From Mycobacterium sp. JS623 (GTDB taxonomy: Bacteria > Actinomycetota > Actinomycetes > Mycobacteriales > Mycobacteriaceae): 64,000 nucleotides of DNA. Positions within the stretch are counted from its first letter, which is position 1. Every line of letters starts with the position of its first letter. The stretch is from NCBI RefSeq assembly GCF_000328565.1, contig NC_019966.1, positions 1-64,000 of the forward strand, read 5' to 3'. Shown here one piece after another: positions 19,702 through 29,714 of the stretch. The position numbers were made by a program, and so were the translations under genes. The notes beneath the pieces are model-generated. The model saw only the letters and a list, made by a program, of their open reading frames with translations, ran no database searches and was not told the DNA's origin.

Positions 19702-21559
19702 TCGGGTCGCTGAACCTAATCGGCGTGCCCGGAGCCGGGCTCTGAGTCACCACTGCATTGGTCCGCTGGCCGCTGTTCTGCACATCCGGCGCCCTGATCA
19801 AATTGCCCGTCCAGCCATACGCGTTACGCAGGTTCGGCTCGACATCGGTCCAGAATCCGCCACGCACATCGGGCATGACGAACTCGTTGCCCTGGGACAC
19901 CTGAATCTGGATCAGCGTGTCCACGGCGACCTGGCCGCCGACGGGCGGCGCGGTGCCCACCACGGAGCCCTTCGGCGTCGGGCTGTCGACTTCGACGGGC
20001 AGGATCTTCGTGAACCCCGCCGCGGCGAGCACCTGCTGGCACGCGTCGACTGCCAAGCCCTTGCAGTCAGGCACAGGCGTGCTGGGTGGTCCCGTCCCAA
20101 CCACGATCGTGATTTCGTTGGTGACCGCCGAAGTCTGATTGGCCCCAGGAATGGTGGCCAGGACCTTGTCCTTGAGCTCCGGAGTCGACGGTGAATCCGA
20201 CTTCTTGAACTTGCCGAAGCCGGCCGCAGTGAGCTTCTGCACGCAATCGGCATAGCTGAGGTTCTTGCAGTCGACGATCTCGCGCTGTTCGGGACCACTC
20301 GAGACGTTGATCAGGATGTCATCGCCGGCACCAACCGAGGTACCTGCGGCGGGATCTGTGTTGATCACGCGTTGAGGCGGCACCGTGGAACTCGACTGCT
20401 GCTGGTCGCGGGTCTTGAAGCCAGCATTCTGCAGTATCGCTACCGCGTCGTCCTTCGTCTTACCGGCCACGTCCGGCACCTGCACATCGCGCGTGCTGCC
20501 GCCGAACATGTTGATCGCGACCGTCACCACCACGGTCAGTACCGCCAGCACCGCGACCGCGATCAGCCAACGCCCAATCGAGCCGCCGCGCTCTTCCTTC
20601 TCGACGTAGCCGGGCGCGGGTCGTCCGGCCGAGTCGATTGGCTCGGTGCGGTGCTGCGACGACGTCGCCGACAACATCGAGGTCCGCTCGGCGTCGGTGA
20701 AAACCTTGGGCGCCTCCGGCGCCTCCCCGCTGTGCACCCGAACCAAGTCCGCGCGCATCTCGGCAGCGGACTGGTAGCGATTGTCGGGGTTCTTCGCGAG
20801 CGCCTTGAGCACGACGGCGTCGAGTTCCGGGGCGATGCCGTTGTGCCGCTGCGACGGCGGCACCGGATCTTCGCGGACATGCTGATAGGCCACCGCGACG
20901 GGTGAGTCACCGACGAAAGGTGGCTCCCCCGTAAGGATTTCGTAGAGCACGCAACCCAGTGAGTACACGTCGGAGCGGGCGTCGACCTTCTCGCCGCGGG
21001 CCTGCTCGGGCGACAGGTACTGCGCTGTGCCGATCACTGCGGCGGTCTGCGTGACGCTGTTGGCATCGGCCAGCGCGCGGGCGATGCCGAAGTCCATCAC
21101 CTTCACAGCGCCGTTCTTGCTGATCATGATGTTCGCGGGTTTGACGTCGCGGTGGATGATGCCGTGCTGATGGCTGAAGTTCAGCGCCTGGCACGCGTCG
21201 GCGATCACCTCGATCGCCCGCTTGGTCGGCATCGGGCCCTCGGTGTGCACGATGTCGCGCAACGTCACCCCGTCGACGTACTCCATCACGATGTACGGGA
21301 GCGGACCGGCCGCCGTCTCGGCCTCGCCGGTGTCATACACCGCGACGATCGCCGGGTGGTTCAACGCGGCGGCGTTCTGCGCCTCGCGGCGGAACCTCAG
21401 ATAGAAGCTTGGGTCGCGAGCCAGGTCTGCGCGCAGCACCTTGACGGCCACGTCGCGGTGCAGCCGCAGATCGCGCGCCAAATGGACCTCGGACATGCCG
21501 CCAAAGCCGAGGATGTCGCCGAGTTCGTACCGGTCGGACAGGTGTTGCGGGGTGGTCAT
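19679..21559 (-). CDS. pknB: Transmembrane Ser/Thr kinase PknB with four PASTA domains
   Basis: 626-aa receptor kinase controlling growth and division. The start is the ATG at 21559, which overlaps the pknA stop (ATGA) and gives the known mycobacterial length; an ATG two codons upstream is possible. The kinase domain has GFGGMSEV, Lys40, [16 protein letters not shown] and activation-loop threonines in [15 protein letters not shown] transmembrane helix ([24 protein letters not shown]) is followed by four extracellular PASTA repeats that sense muropeptides or lipid II. PASTA2 and PASTA3 each carry a cysteine pair, which I do not recall from M. tuberculosis PknB. Last gene of the fhaA-to-pknB operon. 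Confidence 0.97.
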   Translation of the reverse strand: MTTPQHLSDRYELGDILGFGGMSEVHLARDLRLHRDVAVKVLRADLARDPSFYLRFRREAQNAAALNHPAIVAVYDTGEAETAAGPLPYIVMEYVDGVTLRDIVHTEGPMPTKRAIEVIADACQALNFSHQHGIIHRDVKPANIMISKNGAVKVMDFGIARALADANSVTQTAAVIGTAQYLSPEQARGEKVDARSDVYSLGCVLYEILTGEPPFVGDSPVAVAYQHVREDPVPPSQRHNGIAPELDAVVLKALAKNPDNRYQSAAEMRADLVRVHSGEAPEAPKVFTDAERTSMLSATSSQHRTEPIDSAGRPAPGYVEKEERGGSIGRWLIAVAVLAVLTVVVTVAINMFGGSTRDVQVPDVAGKTKDDAVAILQNAGFKTRDQQQSSSTVPPQRVINTDPAAGTSVGAGDDILINVSSGPEQREIVDCKNLSYADCVQKLTAAGFGKFKKSDSPSTPELKDKVLATIPGANQTSAVTNEITIVVGTGPPSTPVPDCKGLAVDACQQVLAAAGFTKILPVEVDSPTPKGSVVGTAPPVGGQVAVDTLIQIQVSQGNEFVMPDVRGGFWTDVEPNLRNAYGWTGNLIRAPDVQNSGQRTNAVVTQSPAPGTPIRFSDPITLAFAS

Positions 21560-22899
21560 TGCCATGTCTGTTCTGAAACTGTCTGTCGCCGGCTTCCCGG
21601 CTCCGTGGCCAACCGCGTCACCTGCACCATTGCAGGCAGCGCACTCGCGTCGAGTCGGGTTACCCCGATTTCCACTCCACCATGACCGAAGATGCCCTCA
21701 TCGGTCCAACTGGGCATCGCCGTCGGCGACTGGAACGGGGTTGTTTCGGTAATCGTATTCGTCACCGTCGGAGGCGGTGTCTGCTGGCCCTTCTTGTCCT
21801 GTGCGTTCAACACGATCAGGATCGCGATGACGATCGCCAGCGCACCCAGCACACCGGCCGCCCACAGCAGCGCGCGCTGACCCGACGAGAACGTCCGCCG
21901 TGGCGGGGGAGTACTGCGATGACTGCCTGTCGCGGGCCGAACCCTTGCCGCGGTCGCCGGTGCCCGCCCGGTCATGTCCGCGGCCGCCCTCGCCTGCGCG
22001 GCTGACGGCACCGCGGCGGGCGATGCCCGCCCGATCGACGGCGCTTGGTTGGGCCTCGGTGGCCGACGACCGGACCGCACCGCGGCCACCGCGTCGGCGA
22101 ACGGCCCGCCGGAGCGGTACCGCATGCCGGGGTTCTTCACGAGCGTGATCTCGATGAGCTCTCGAACGTTGGGAGGCAGGTCGGCGGGCAGCGGCGGCGG
22201 CGTCTCCTTGATGTGCTTCATCGCCACCGTTAGTGCGCCGTCGCCGGTGAACGGTCGCTTGCCCGAAACCGATTCGTAGCCAACAACTCCCAGCGAGTAC
22301 ACGTCGCTGGCCGCGGTCGCGTCGTGGCCCAGCGCCTGCTCCGGCGCAATGTACTGGGCCGTGCCCATCACCATGCCGGTCTGCGTCACTGGCGCGGCGT
22401 CGACCGCCTTGGCGATGCCGAAGTCGGTGAGCTTCACCTGTCCCGTCGGGGTGATCAGGATGTTGCCGGGCTTCACGTCGCGGTGCACGAGGCCCGCGGT
22501 GTGGGCGACCTGCAGGGCGCGGCCCGTCTGCTCGAGCATGTCGAGCGCGTGCCGCAGCGACAGCCTGCCGGTGCGTTTGAGCACGGAGTTGAGCGGCTCG
22601 CCGTTGACAAGTTCCATCACCAGGTAGGCGGTGCGGCCCTCGCCGTCCATATCCGTCTCGCCGTAGTCGTACACGCTGGCGATGCCGGGGTGGTTGAGCA
22701 TCGCGACCGTGCGGGCCTCTGCCCGGAAGCGTTCGACGAATTCGGGGTCGGTGGAGTATTCGCCTTTGAGCACCTTGATCGCGACACGGCGGCCCAACCG
22801 CGAGTCGATGCCCTCCCACACCTGGCCCATACCGCCGGTGGCGATCAGCCGCTGCAGCCGGTAGCGACCGGACAGCGTCACTCCCACGCGGGGACTCAT
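21556..22899 (-). CDS. pknA: Transmembrane Ser/Thr kinase PknA
   Basis: 447-aa kinase regulating cell shape and septation. The kinase domain has [11 protein letters not shown], Lys42, [18 protein letters not shown] and activation loop [19 protein letters not shown] Pro/Ala/Arg-rich juxtamembrane segment (about 275-335) leads to one transmembrane helix ([22 protein letters not shown]) and a short extracytoplasmic tail without PASTA repeats, as expected for PknA. Its ATG is fused by ATGA overlap to a mini-ORF in a 77-base spacer instead of directly to pbpA; its stop overlaps pknB by four bases. Confidence 0.97.
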   Translation of the reverse strand: MSPRVGVTLSGRYRLQRLIATGGMGQVWEGIDSRLGRRVAIKVLKGEYSTDPEFVERFRAEARTVAMLNHPGIASVYDYGETDMDGEGRTAYLVMELVNGEPLNSVLKRTGRLSLRHALDMLEQTGRALQVAHTAGLVHRDVKPGNILITPTGQVKLTDFGIAKAVDAAPVTQTGMVMGTAQYIAPEQALGHDATAASDVYSLGVVGYESVSGKRPFTGDGALTVAMKHIKETPPPLPADLPPNVRELIEITLVKNPGMRYRSGGPFADAVAAVRSGRRPPRPNQAPSIGRASPAAVPSAAQARAAADMTGRAPATAARVRPATGSHRSTPPPRRTFSSGQRALLWAAGVLGALAIVIAILIVLNAQDKKGQQTPPPTVTNTITETTPFQSPTAMPSWTDEGIFGHGGVEIGVTRLDASALPAMVQVTRLATEPGSRRQTVSEQTWQ

Positions 22900-22976
22900 T
22901 GCTCGCCTCCCGCTCGCTCCGGTCCTCGCGCGTTGCGCGCTGCGATCCTCACTCGCGCTCGGCTTCGGGGGCTCAT
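22896..22976 (-). repeat. MIRU-like 77-bp unit with mini-ORF between pbpA and pknA
   Basis: The pbpA stop lies in an ATGA (22976-22973) whose ATG opens a 26-codon Arg/Ala-rich frame ([18 protein letters not shown] and so on). That frame ends in an ATGA which is the start of pknA (22899-22896). The two ATGs are exactly 77 bases apart and each is followed by nearly the same sequence (AGCCCCCG versus AGTCCCCG), as if a unit had been inserted with duplication of the start region. MIRUs described in mycobacterial operons, including a 77-bp class, show this coupling architecture. Assignment is by architecture, not sequence search. Confidence 0.6.
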
Positions 22977-24448
22977 GAGCCCTCCCTTAGCGCTGCCGCG
23001 ATGGTGGCGCGCCCGATCGGGGCGGCCACGGCACCTCCGGTGGCATTGAGCCGGTCACCGCCGTTCTCGACGACAACGGCCACCGCAACCTTGGGTGCCG
23101 ATGCTGGCGCGAAGGCGATGTACCAGGCGTGCGGCGGGGTGTTGCGCGGATCAGTACCGTGCTCCGCCGTGCCGGTCTTGGATGCGATCTGCACGCCGGC
23201 GATGGCTCCCTTCTGCTGCGTCACCTGCTCGGCGGCGACCATCAAATCGGTAAGTGTATTCGCGACCTGCTCGGACACCGCCCGGCGCTCCTCGCGGGGA
23301 GCCGTCGTGCTGATGTTCGCGAGGTCGGGTCCCTTCAGACTATCGACTAGATAAGGGCGCATGGTCACCCCTTTATTCGCGATGGTGGCGGCGACCAGCG
23401 CGTTCTGCAGCGGCGTCAGTGCAACATCTTTTTGCCCGATGCTCGACATACCGAGGGCGGCGGCGTCGGTGATCGGGCCGACGGTCGATTCGGACACCTG
23501 AAGTGGAATCGTCGGGGGAGGGGTGTCGAGCCCGAACGACATCGCGGTCGACCGCAACGCGTCGGTGCCCGTGTTGAGTCCGAGCTGAACGAACGCGGTG
23601 TTGCATGATTTCGCGAACGCATCGTGCAACGAAGCAGTCGGCCCGGCACCACATGCCGCGCCGCCGTAGTTCTCGAGCGTTGCGGTGCTGTCCGGCAGCT
23701 GAATTCGAGATACAGACGTTAATTGGGTGTTCTCGGTGGCGCCGTGCTGCAGCGCGGCGGCGGTCGTGATCACCTTGAAAGTGGACCCAGGCGGGTAGGT
23801 TTCCGAGATCGCCCGGTTCAGTAGCGGCGAATCGGGGTTGTCCCGCAGCTGTTGCCATGCGTTGGATTGGGCCTGAACATCATGGGTAGCAAGAAGATTC
23901 GGGTCGTACGACGGCGACGACACCATCGCGAGAATCTTTCCGGTCGACGGCTCCAGCGCCACTACCGCACCCTTGCACGGCCCGTTGCAGCCGTCCTCCA
24001 TCGCATCCCACGCCGCCTGCTGAACCTGCGGATTGAGGGTCGTCGCCACGTTGCCGCCGCGAGGGTCGCGTCCGGTGAAGAAGTCGGCCAGCCGACGGCC
24101 GAACAGCCGCTGGTCGGAGCCGTTGAGGATGGAGTCCTCGGCGCGTTCGAGGCCGGTGCTCGAATAGCTCAGCGAGTAGAAGCCGGTGACCGGCGCGTAG
24201 GCCTGCGGATTGGGGTAGACGCGAAGGAAACGGAACCGGCCGTTGGTGGATACCGAATAGGCGAGCAACTGGCCGCCCGCAGAGATCTGGCCGCGCTGAC
24301 GGGAGTACTCGTCGAGGAGCACCCGCTGATTACGCGGGTCTGCGCGCAGCCCGTCGGCCGTAAACACTTGTGTCAGTGTGGCATTGGCCAACAGCAGCAC
24401 GATCAGCGCCATGATGGTCACGGCGATTCGGCGCAGCGAGGTGTTCAT
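22973..24448 (-). CDS. pbpA: Class B penicillin-binding protein PbpA
   Basis: 491-aa transpeptidase cross-linking peptidoglycan, partner of the SEDS polymerase RodA encoded directly upstream. It has an N-terminal signal-anchor (about 9-30), a dimerisation/pedestal domain, then the transpeptidase motifs SxxK (PPGSTFKV), SxN (AKSCNTAF) and KTG ([10 protein letters not shown]). Length matches Rv0016c. ATG overlaps the rodA stop (ATGA), so the pair is translationally coupled. Phosphorylation by PknB is known in mycobacteria. Confidence 0.96.
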   Translation of the reverse strand: MNTSLRRIAVTIMALIVLLLANATLTQVFTADGLRADPRNQRVLLDEYSRQRGQISAGGQLLAYSVSTNGRFRFLRVYPNPQAYAPVTGFYSLSYSSTGLERAEDSILNGSDQRLFGRRLADFFTGRDPRGGNVATTLNPQVQQAAWDAMEDGCNGPCKGAVVALEPSTGKILAMVSSPSYDPNLLATHDVQAQSNAWQQLRDNPDSPLLNRAISETYPPGSTFKVITTAAALQHGATENTQLTSVSRIQLPDSTATLENYGGAACGAGPTASLHDAFAKSCNTAFVQLGLNTGTDALRSTAMSFGLDTPPPTIPLQVSESTVGPITDAAALGMSSIGQKDVALTPLQNALVAATIANKGVTMRPYLVDSLKGPDLANISTTAPREERRAVSEQVANTLTDLMVAAEQVTQQKGAIAGVQIASKTGTAEHGTDPRNTPPHAWYIAFAPASAPKVAVAVVVENGGDRLNATGGAVAAPIGRATIAAALREGS

Positions 24449-25854
24449 ACCTTCTCGATCACCTCAGTGCTCGCGGCCGCGATCGGCGTGGTGTGCGGCC
24501 GGGTGTCGATCGGCCGGCGGGCCGCATGCGAGATGCGCACCAGGATCGCCAGCAGCACATAGTTGGCCAGCAGCGACGAACCACCGTACGACAGCCATGG
24601 AGTGGTGAGCCCCGTCAGGGGGATCAGCCTGGTGACGCCGCCGACCACGATGAACAGTTGGATCGCCAACGTCGAGGCCAGCCCGGCGGCCAACAGCTTG
24701 CCGAAGCTGTCGCGGACGGCGATCGCGGTGCGCAGTCCGCGGACGATGACGATCGTGTAGAGCATCAGCACCGCGGCCAGGCCCACCAGTCCGAGCTCCT
24801 CACCGATCGCGGCGATGATGAAGTCGGTCGACGCGGCGGGCACGGTCCCAGGCTGTCCGTTACCGAGGCCGGTGCCGAAGATCCCTCCGGTGGCGAAGCT
24901 GAACAGTGACTGCACCATCTGGTAGCCGGCGCCGTCGGGATCGGCGAATGGGTCCAGCCACGTTTCCACCCGGACCCGGACGTGGCCGAAAATGTAGTAC
25001 GCCGCAACACTTCCCGCCGCGAACAGCGCCAGGCCGATAACGACCCAGCTGAATCGGTCGGTGGCGACATAGACCAGCACCAGAAACGACGCATACAGCA
25101 GCAGCGACGTGCCGAGGTCTTTCTCGAAGACCATCACACCGACGGAGGCGATCCACGCTGCCAGCAGCGGAGCAAGATCGCGGGGCCGCGGCAGGTCCAT
25201 GCCGAGGAAGTGCTTGCCCGCACTGGTGAACACACTGCGCTTGGCGACCAGCACAGCGGCGAAGAAGATGAGCAGCAAGATCTTCGAGAACTCGGCGGGC
25301 TGAATTGAGAAGCCCGGCAACTCAATCCAGATCTTGGCGCCGTTTTGCTCCGACATCGAGCGGGGCAACACGGCGGGAATGATCAGCAGGATCAAGCCGG
25401 TCAGACCGCAGACGTACCCGTAGCGCGCCAGCATCCGATGATCGTGAAGGAAGATCACCACCAACGAGAATGCGATGACGCCGACGAGCGTCCACAGCAT
25501 CTGCTGATTAGCGGTGCCGCCCAAGCCCTTTCCCGATGGCCCGCCCGCCGCCAGGTCCAGGCGATGGATCATCACCACTCCGAGCCCGTTCAACAGCGCG
25601 ACCACCGGCAGCAGCAGCGGGTCGGCGTACGGAGTGAAGCGCCGGATTGCCAGGTGCGCACCGGTAAACAGCGCGAGGTAGGCGACCGTGTACTGCGCAA
25701 GGTCCCAATGCAGACCTTGTTCCTGGTTGGCCTCGACGAGAAGCAGTGCCACAGTGGTGATCACCGCCGCGAAGCCGAGCAGGAACAGTTCGGCGTTGCG
25801 CCGGTTCCGCAGCGGCGGCGTGACGGCGACGGGCGACTGCGGCTGCGTCGTCAT
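24445..25854 (-). CDS. rodA: SEDS peptidoglycan glycosyltransferase RodA/FtsW family
   Basis: 469-aa polytopic membrane protein polymerising lipid II into glycan strands. ATG 25854 (MTTQPQSPVAVTPPL) is chosen: it has a GGAG-containing site upstream, matches mycobacterial RodA and is the ATG reached by the chained mini-ORF. The longer open frame to 25998 runs back into pstP coding sequence. About ten or more transmembrane helices, with SEDS signatures GFSIQPAEFSKI, FVVLVYVATDRFSW-like segments, DFIIAAIGEELGLVG and TTPWLSYGGSSLLANY near the end. Works with PbpA. Confidence 0.95.
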   Translation of the reverse strand: MTTQPQSPVAVTPPLRNRRNAELFLLGFAAVITTVALLLVEANQEQGLHWDLAQYTVAYLALFTGAHLAIRRFTPYADPLLLPVVALLNGLGVVMIHRLDLAAGGPSGKGLGGTANQQMLWTLVGVIAFSLVVIFLHDHRMLARYGYVCGLTGLILLIIPAVLPRSMSEQNGAKIWIELPGFSIQPAEFSKILLLIFFAAVLVAKRSVFTSAGKHFLGMDLPRPRDLAPLLAAWIASVGVMVFEKDLGTSLLLYASFLVLVYVATDRFSWVVIGLALFAAGSVAAYYIFGHVRVRVETWLDPFADPDGAGYQMVQSLFSFATGGIFGTGLGNGQPGTVPAASTDFIIAAIGEELGLVGLAAVLMLYTIVIVRGLRTAIAVRDSFGKLLAAGLASTLAIQLFIVVGGVTRLIPLTGLTTPWLSYGGSSLLANYVLLAILVRISHAARRPIDTRPHTTPIAAASTEVIEKV

Positions 25855-25886
25855 ACCTCGACTCCCGCTCGTCTTCGGGTCGTCAT
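25851..25886 (-). repeat. MIRU-like 32-bp unit with mini-ORF between pstP and rodA
   Basis: The pstP stop sits in ATGA (25886-25883). Its ATG opens an 11-codon frame, MTTRRRAGVEV, whose stop sits in ATGA at 25854-25851, the rodA start. The ATGs are 32 bases apart, and each is followed by ACGAC, so the start region appears duplicated. Its CCCGAAG-CGAGCG-GAGT stretch resembles the 77-bp unit before pknA. The spacing equals the period of the tandem array at 57663-57794. Confidence 0.55.
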
Positions 25887-27421
25887 GACACTTCCCGGCA
25901 GTTCGTTCCCGGTTCGGGCGGCGGGGGAGGCAGCGCGGTGACTGTGGGCTGCGGCGTCGGGGACGGCGGGGGAGGGGGCGCGGCGGGCGGCGGCGCACCG
26001 GGGGAAGCCGGCACGGGAGCGGGAGCCGGCGCGGTCACCGTCGTGGGGATCTCCGGGGCGGGAGATTCACCGCTGACTTCCGGAATGCCCGGATTCACAG
26101 GTGTTTCCGGCAGATGTGGGGTTGGCGCCGTGGTGGTCGGCGTCGGCGTCGGGGTAACACACGTCGGCAGCACCGAACTGCGGGCAAGCTCCTCGATCTG
26201 GGCGATGGCGTCGTCCAGCGAGCCCGATGGCAGACCCGCGACCACCTGTGCCCGCTCCGAGGGCCGCATGTCGTTGACGCCGAGCATGCGGCAGTTCAAA
26301 TTGTCCTGTGAACTGCCGGCGCTGATGAGGGACAACTCATTTCGCGCGTTCAGACAGCCCAACAAGTAGGGCTCCTGAAGTGCTAAACCCAGAAAGGAGC
26401 CCTGAACACCCCGCATGATCGACACCGTGCCGTCGTGCTCGGTGACGTAATAATTGCTGCGAACGATCTCGCGGCCGACCGCGAGGCCCGCGAGCACCAC
26501 CAACACCAGCAGGACGGCTGCGATCAGCATGCGCCGCCGTGACCGTGGCTTGCGCTCCGGCTCTTCCGGTTGCGGCAGAACGCGTTTGGCCTCGTTGCGC
26601 CGCGGGTTGAACGCCGACGCGCGACCGGCCGCGGTGTTGGGCGGGGCGCTCTGATCGTCATCACCCGACACCGCACCGGCGAGAATGGGCTGGGTCTGGC
26701 CGTAGTCGTAGTCGACGACGTCGGCCACCACCACGGTGACGTTGTCGGGGCCGCCGCCGCGCAGCGCCAATTCGATTAGTCTGTCGGCACTTTCGGCGAC
26801 ATCGGAGATCTGCAGCGCCTCGAGGATGGTCTCGTGGCTGACCGGGTCGGACAAGCCGTCAGAGCACAACAGATAGCGGTCACCTGCGCGCGCCTCGCGC
26901 ATGATCAGCGTGGGCTCCACCTCGTGGCCGGTCAGCGCGCGCATGATCAGCGAGCGCTGCGGATGGCTGTGCGCCTCCTCGGCAGTGATTCGGCCTTCGT
27001 CGACCAGAGTTTGTACGAACGTGTCGTCCTTGGTGATCTGGACGAGCTCGCCGTCGCGCAGCAGATAGCCGCGTGAGTCGCCGATGTGCACGAGCCCAAG
27101 CCTGTTGCCTGCGAACAGGATTGCGGTCAGCGTCGTGCCCATGCCCTCGAGTTCGGGGTCGGCCTCGACATGCGCGGCGATCGCGGAGTTGCCCTCGCGT
27201 ACCGCCGAGTCGAGCTTGGAGAGCAGATCACCGCCGGGCTCGTCGTCGTCGAGGTGGGCCAGGGCGGCGATCACCAGTTGCGAAGCCACCTCGCCCGCGG
27301 CGTGCCCACCCATCCCGTCGGCAAGCGCCAGCAGTCGCGCACCGGCGTACACCGAGTCCTCGTTGTTGGCGCGGACCAAACCACGGTCGCTGCGAGCCGC
27401 ATATCGAAGCACCAGTGTCAC
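25883..27421 (-). CDS. pstP: PP2C-type Ser/Thr phosphatase PstP
   Basis: 512-aa metal-dependent phosphatase that reverses PknA/PknB phosphorylation. PP2C motifs are RSDRGLVRANNEDSV, LALADGMGGHAAGE (metal Asp35), VHIGDSRGYLLRDG, LLCSDGLSD and GGPDNVTVVVADV. A transmembrane helix (about 302-321, MLIAAVLLVLVVLAGLAVGRE) is followed by an extracytoplasmic part ending in a long Pro-rich low-complexity tail (about residues 410-505). Length is close to Rv0018c. Start overlaps the fhaB stop (ATGA). Confidence 0.96.
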   Translation of the reverse strand: MTLVLRYAARSDRGLVRANNEDSVYAGARLLALADGMGGHAAGEVASQLVIAALAHLDDDEPGGDLLSKLDSAVREGNSAIAAHVEADPELEGMGTTLTAILFAGNRLGLVHIGDSRGYLLRDGELVQITKDDTFVQTLVDEGRITAEEAHSHPQRSLIMRALTGHEVEPTLIMREARAGDRYLLCSDGLSDPVSHETILEALQISDVAESADRLIELALRGGGPDNVTVVVADVVDYDYGQTQPILAGAVSGDDDQSAPPNTAAGRASAFNPRRNEAKRVLPQPEEPERKPRSRRRMLIAAVLLVLVVLAGLAVGREIVRSNYYVTEHDGTVSIMRGVQGSFLGLALQEPYLLGCLNARNELSLISAGSSQDNLNCRMLGVNDMRPSERAQVVAGLPSGSLDDAIAQIEELARSSVLPTCVTPTPTPTTTAPTPHLPETPVNPGIPEVSGESPAPEIPTTVTAPAPAPVPASPGAPPPAAPPPPPSPTPQPTVTALPPPPPEPGTNCREVS

Positions 27422-27885
27422 GGGCGCAGCTCGATTACCGTCTTGCCGATTCGAACCGGCGTGCCCATCGGAACCCGTACCGCCGTCGTCACCTTCGCCC
27501 TGTCAAGGTATGTGCCGTTGGTCGATCCTAGGTCCTCGACATACCATTCCGAACCTCGTGGGGAGAGCCTGGCGTGCCGCGTCGAGGCGTAGTCGTCGGT
27601 GAGCACCAGAGTGGAGTCGTCGGCACGGCCGATGAGCACGGGCTGGCTGCCCAATGTGATGCGCGTGCCTGTCAGCGCGCCCTCGGTGACCACCAGCTGG
27701 CGCACCACGCTTCGGCGGCCACGATTGGGCAGCAGCGAGCCGCGCAACGCCAGGCCTCGTCGCACCATGACCGCCCCGGTCGGTGCGTAGATGTCGGTCC
27801 GCAGGATGCGGAGCACCGACCAGATGAACAGCCACAGCAGCAGAAGGAAACCGACGCGCGTCAGCTGCAGTACTAACCCCTGCAT
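27418..27885 (-). CDS. fhaB: FHA-domain protein FhaB (FipA)
   Basis: 155-aa protein with an N-terminal transmembrane helix (about 4-26, LTRVGFLLLLWLFIWSVLRI) and a C-terminal FHA domain (about 65-150): LIGRADDSTLVLTDDYASTRHARLSPRGSEWYVEDLGSTNGTYLD. FHA domains bind phosphothreonine; mycobacterial FhaB is a PknA/PknB substrate linked to FtsZ-FtsQ complex formation. ATG 27885 is preceded by GGAGAGG. The 127-base gap to fhaA is long for this operon and may hold an internal promoter. Confidence 0.95.
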   Translation of the reverse strand: MQGLVLQLTRVGFLLLLWLFIWSVLRILRTDIYAPTGAVMVRRGLALRGSLLPNRGRRSVVRQLVVTEGALTGTRITLGSQPVLIGRADDSTLVLTDDYASTRHARLSPRGSEWYVEDLGSTNGTYLDRAKVTTAVRVPMGTPVRIGKTVIELRP

Positions 27886-28012
27886 CTGACGTCCTCTCCG
27901 TCCCCGTCCCGTTCTCGTACCGCGCCAACTTCGGCAACGTCACGATACTTGGACAGCGATCGACGCGACGGTGAAGCGTTCAGCTTCGCCCGGCTTCGAC
28001 CGCCCGAAGCCC
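27886..28012 (-). other. fhaA-fhaB intergenic gap, possible internal promoter
   Basis: Longest gap inside the kinase operon. No gene was seen. On the minus strand a GGAGAGG ribosome site precedes fhaB. A TTGCCG/TACGAG pair upstream is a weak promoter candidate only. Confidence 0.3.
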
Positions 28013-29455
28013 TCAGTGAACGCGGACGATGATCTCGGAATGGCCCAGCCGGATCACGTCGCCGTCGGCCAACTGCCACTCCTGCACCGGCGCGTTGTTC
28101 ACCGTCGTGCCGTTGGTGGAGTTGAGGTCCGACAGCAGCGCCACCTGGCCGTCCCACCGGATCTCCAGATGCCTGCGGGACACACCCGTGTCGGGCAGCC
28201 GGAACTGCGCGTCCTGGCCGCGGCCGATCACGTTGGCGCCCTCTCGCAACTGGTAGGTCCGGCCGCTGCCGTCGTCGAGCTGCAGCGTCACCGAGGCTCC
28301 GCCGGCCGGGTAGTCGGGCTGGCCGTAGCCGCCGCCGTAACCGGCGGTCGGGGCCGCCTGCTGGCCGTAGTCGTAGCCGCCCGGCGGCTCGCCATAACCG
28401 GGTTCGGCGTATCCGGCGCCGCCCGGGGGCTCGTAGCGGCCATAATCGGCCTGGGGTCCGTAGCCCTGATCCTGGCGGCCGTATGACTGGCCGCCATATC
28501 CACCCTGGTCGGGATAGCCGCCCTGCTCGGGGTAGCCGCCCTGGTCCGGATACGGGGGCCGCGGCTCCTGGCGGCCGTAGCCACCGTCGTCGGGACGCCC
28601 GTGGGTGGGCTGACGGCCGTAGTCGTAGTCACCTGCGGGGGCGCCGTATCCGGGCTGGCCGCCCTGCGGGGGGCCGTAGCCGCCCGGGGCCTGTCGGTAG
28701 CCCTGATCCGGGTAGCCGCCACCCTGCTGTGGGTATCCGCCAGCGGGCGGGCGCTGCTCGTAGGACTGCGGCGGGTAGCCACCCTGGTCCGGGTAACCGC
28801 CCTGATCGGGGTAGCCACCTTGCTCGGGGTAGCCACCTTGGTCGGGGTAGCCGCCCTGACGCGGCGGGTAGCCGGGCTGCTCGCCCGGCGGCGGATAGCC
28901 ACCCTGCTCTGGGGGTGGGTATGGGCCGCGTTCGTCCTGGCGGCCGTAGCGCTCGTCGTAGTATTCGTCGGCCGGCCGCCCCTGTCCCTGGCCGCGGTAG
29001 CTCGGGTTGTCGCTCATCGGTGGTACTCCTGGTTCTGCGTTGGACGCACGGTCTGGTGGTGGGGCGGGGTCGCCTGTGGTCGTATCGGGGTTGACCGCTC
29101 CACGCGCGCGAAACTGTCCGGTGTGCAGGTTCGGTGACGCCTCGAATCTGACGACCACATCACCATACGTTTGCCACCCCTGCTCATGGATGTATCCCTC
29201 CAAGTGCTTGGCGAAAGTCGTTGATGTGAGGTCCGGGTCGGCGCTCACCTTCTGATAGTCAGGCACACTGAGGGTAATGACGTAGTCGTTTGGGGCCAAA
29301 ATACGGCCACCGGCTACCTCATGCGCGCCGGAATCGGCTTCCCGGCGGAGCATCGCCTCGACTTCTTGCGGCACAATCGATCCGCCGAACACCCGCGCGA
29401 AGGCGTCGCCGACGGTCGACTCGAGTTTGCGTTCGATGCGGTCGACCAGACCCAT
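28013..29455 (-). CDS. fhaA: FHA-domain protein FhaA with DUF3662 domain
   Basis: 480-aa protein. ATG 29455 ([25 protein letters not shown]) matches the start of mycobacterial FhaA; the 30 upstream residues in frame look random. The N-terminal DUF3662 domain (about 1-125) contains [15 protein letters not shown] and [12 protein letters not shown] long Gly/Tyr/Pro/Gln repeat region follows, then a C-terminal FHA domain (about 385-480) with [22 protein letters not shown] and [11 protein letters not shown]. FhaA binds phosphorylated MviN/MurJ and the PknB system. First gene of the fhaA-fhaB-pstP-rodA-pbpA-pknA-pknB operon. Confidence 0.95.
   Translation of the reverse strand: MGLVDRIERKLESTVGDAFARVFGGSIVPQEVEAMLRREADSGAHEVAGGRILAPNDYVITLSVPDYQKVSADPDLTSTTFAKHLEGYIHEQGWQTYGDVVVRFEASPNLHTGQFRARGAVNPDTTTGDPAPPPDRASNAEPGVPPMSDNPSYRGQGQGRPADEYYDERYGRQDERGPYPPPEQGGYPPPGEQPGYPPRQGGYPDQGGYPEQGGYPDQGGYPDQGGYPPQSYEQRPPAGGYPQQGGGYPDQGYRQAPGGYGPPQGGQPGYGAPAGDYDYGRQPTHGRPDDGGYGRQEPRPPYPDQGGYPEQGGYPDQGGYGGQSYGRQDQGYGPQADYGRYEPPGGAGYAEPGYGEPPGGYDYGQQAAPTAGYGGGYGQPDYPAGGASVTLQLDDGSGRTYQLREGANVIGRGQDAQFRLPDTGVSRRHLEIRWDGQVALLSDLNSTNGTTVNNAPVQEWQLADGDVIRLGHSEIIVRVH
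28300..28990 (-). repeat. Degenerate in-frame repeats of fhaA ([12 protein letters not shown] units)
   Basis: The linker of FhaA is built from short imperfect repeats encoding [12 protein letters not shown] and YGRQD-like hexa- to octapeptides, densest at about 28780-28870 and 28485-28545 with 18-base spacing. It is coding and low-complexity, not a CRISPR or transposon. Copy number is likely to vary between strains. Confidence 0.7.
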
Positions 29456-29714
29456 ATCACCGCCCGCCTCACTCGTCGTTGTCCGTTCGTCCTGCTCATG
29501 CCCCCACGCGCCAGCGTGTCGCCTGGCCGCTTGGCTTACTTGCATGGTATCGGCCCAGCACAGCGCTGCGGGACCAACGGAATTCTGAGAATCGAATCGC
29601 CGCAGGTCAGCCCACCCGATCTTGACCCGTTCACAACGAACTGACAGGGCCTGCGTTCGGATCGGTACGGTTGGGGAGCGGGGAAGCTTGCGTGATAGGC
29701 TCCCCCGGTTGTTG

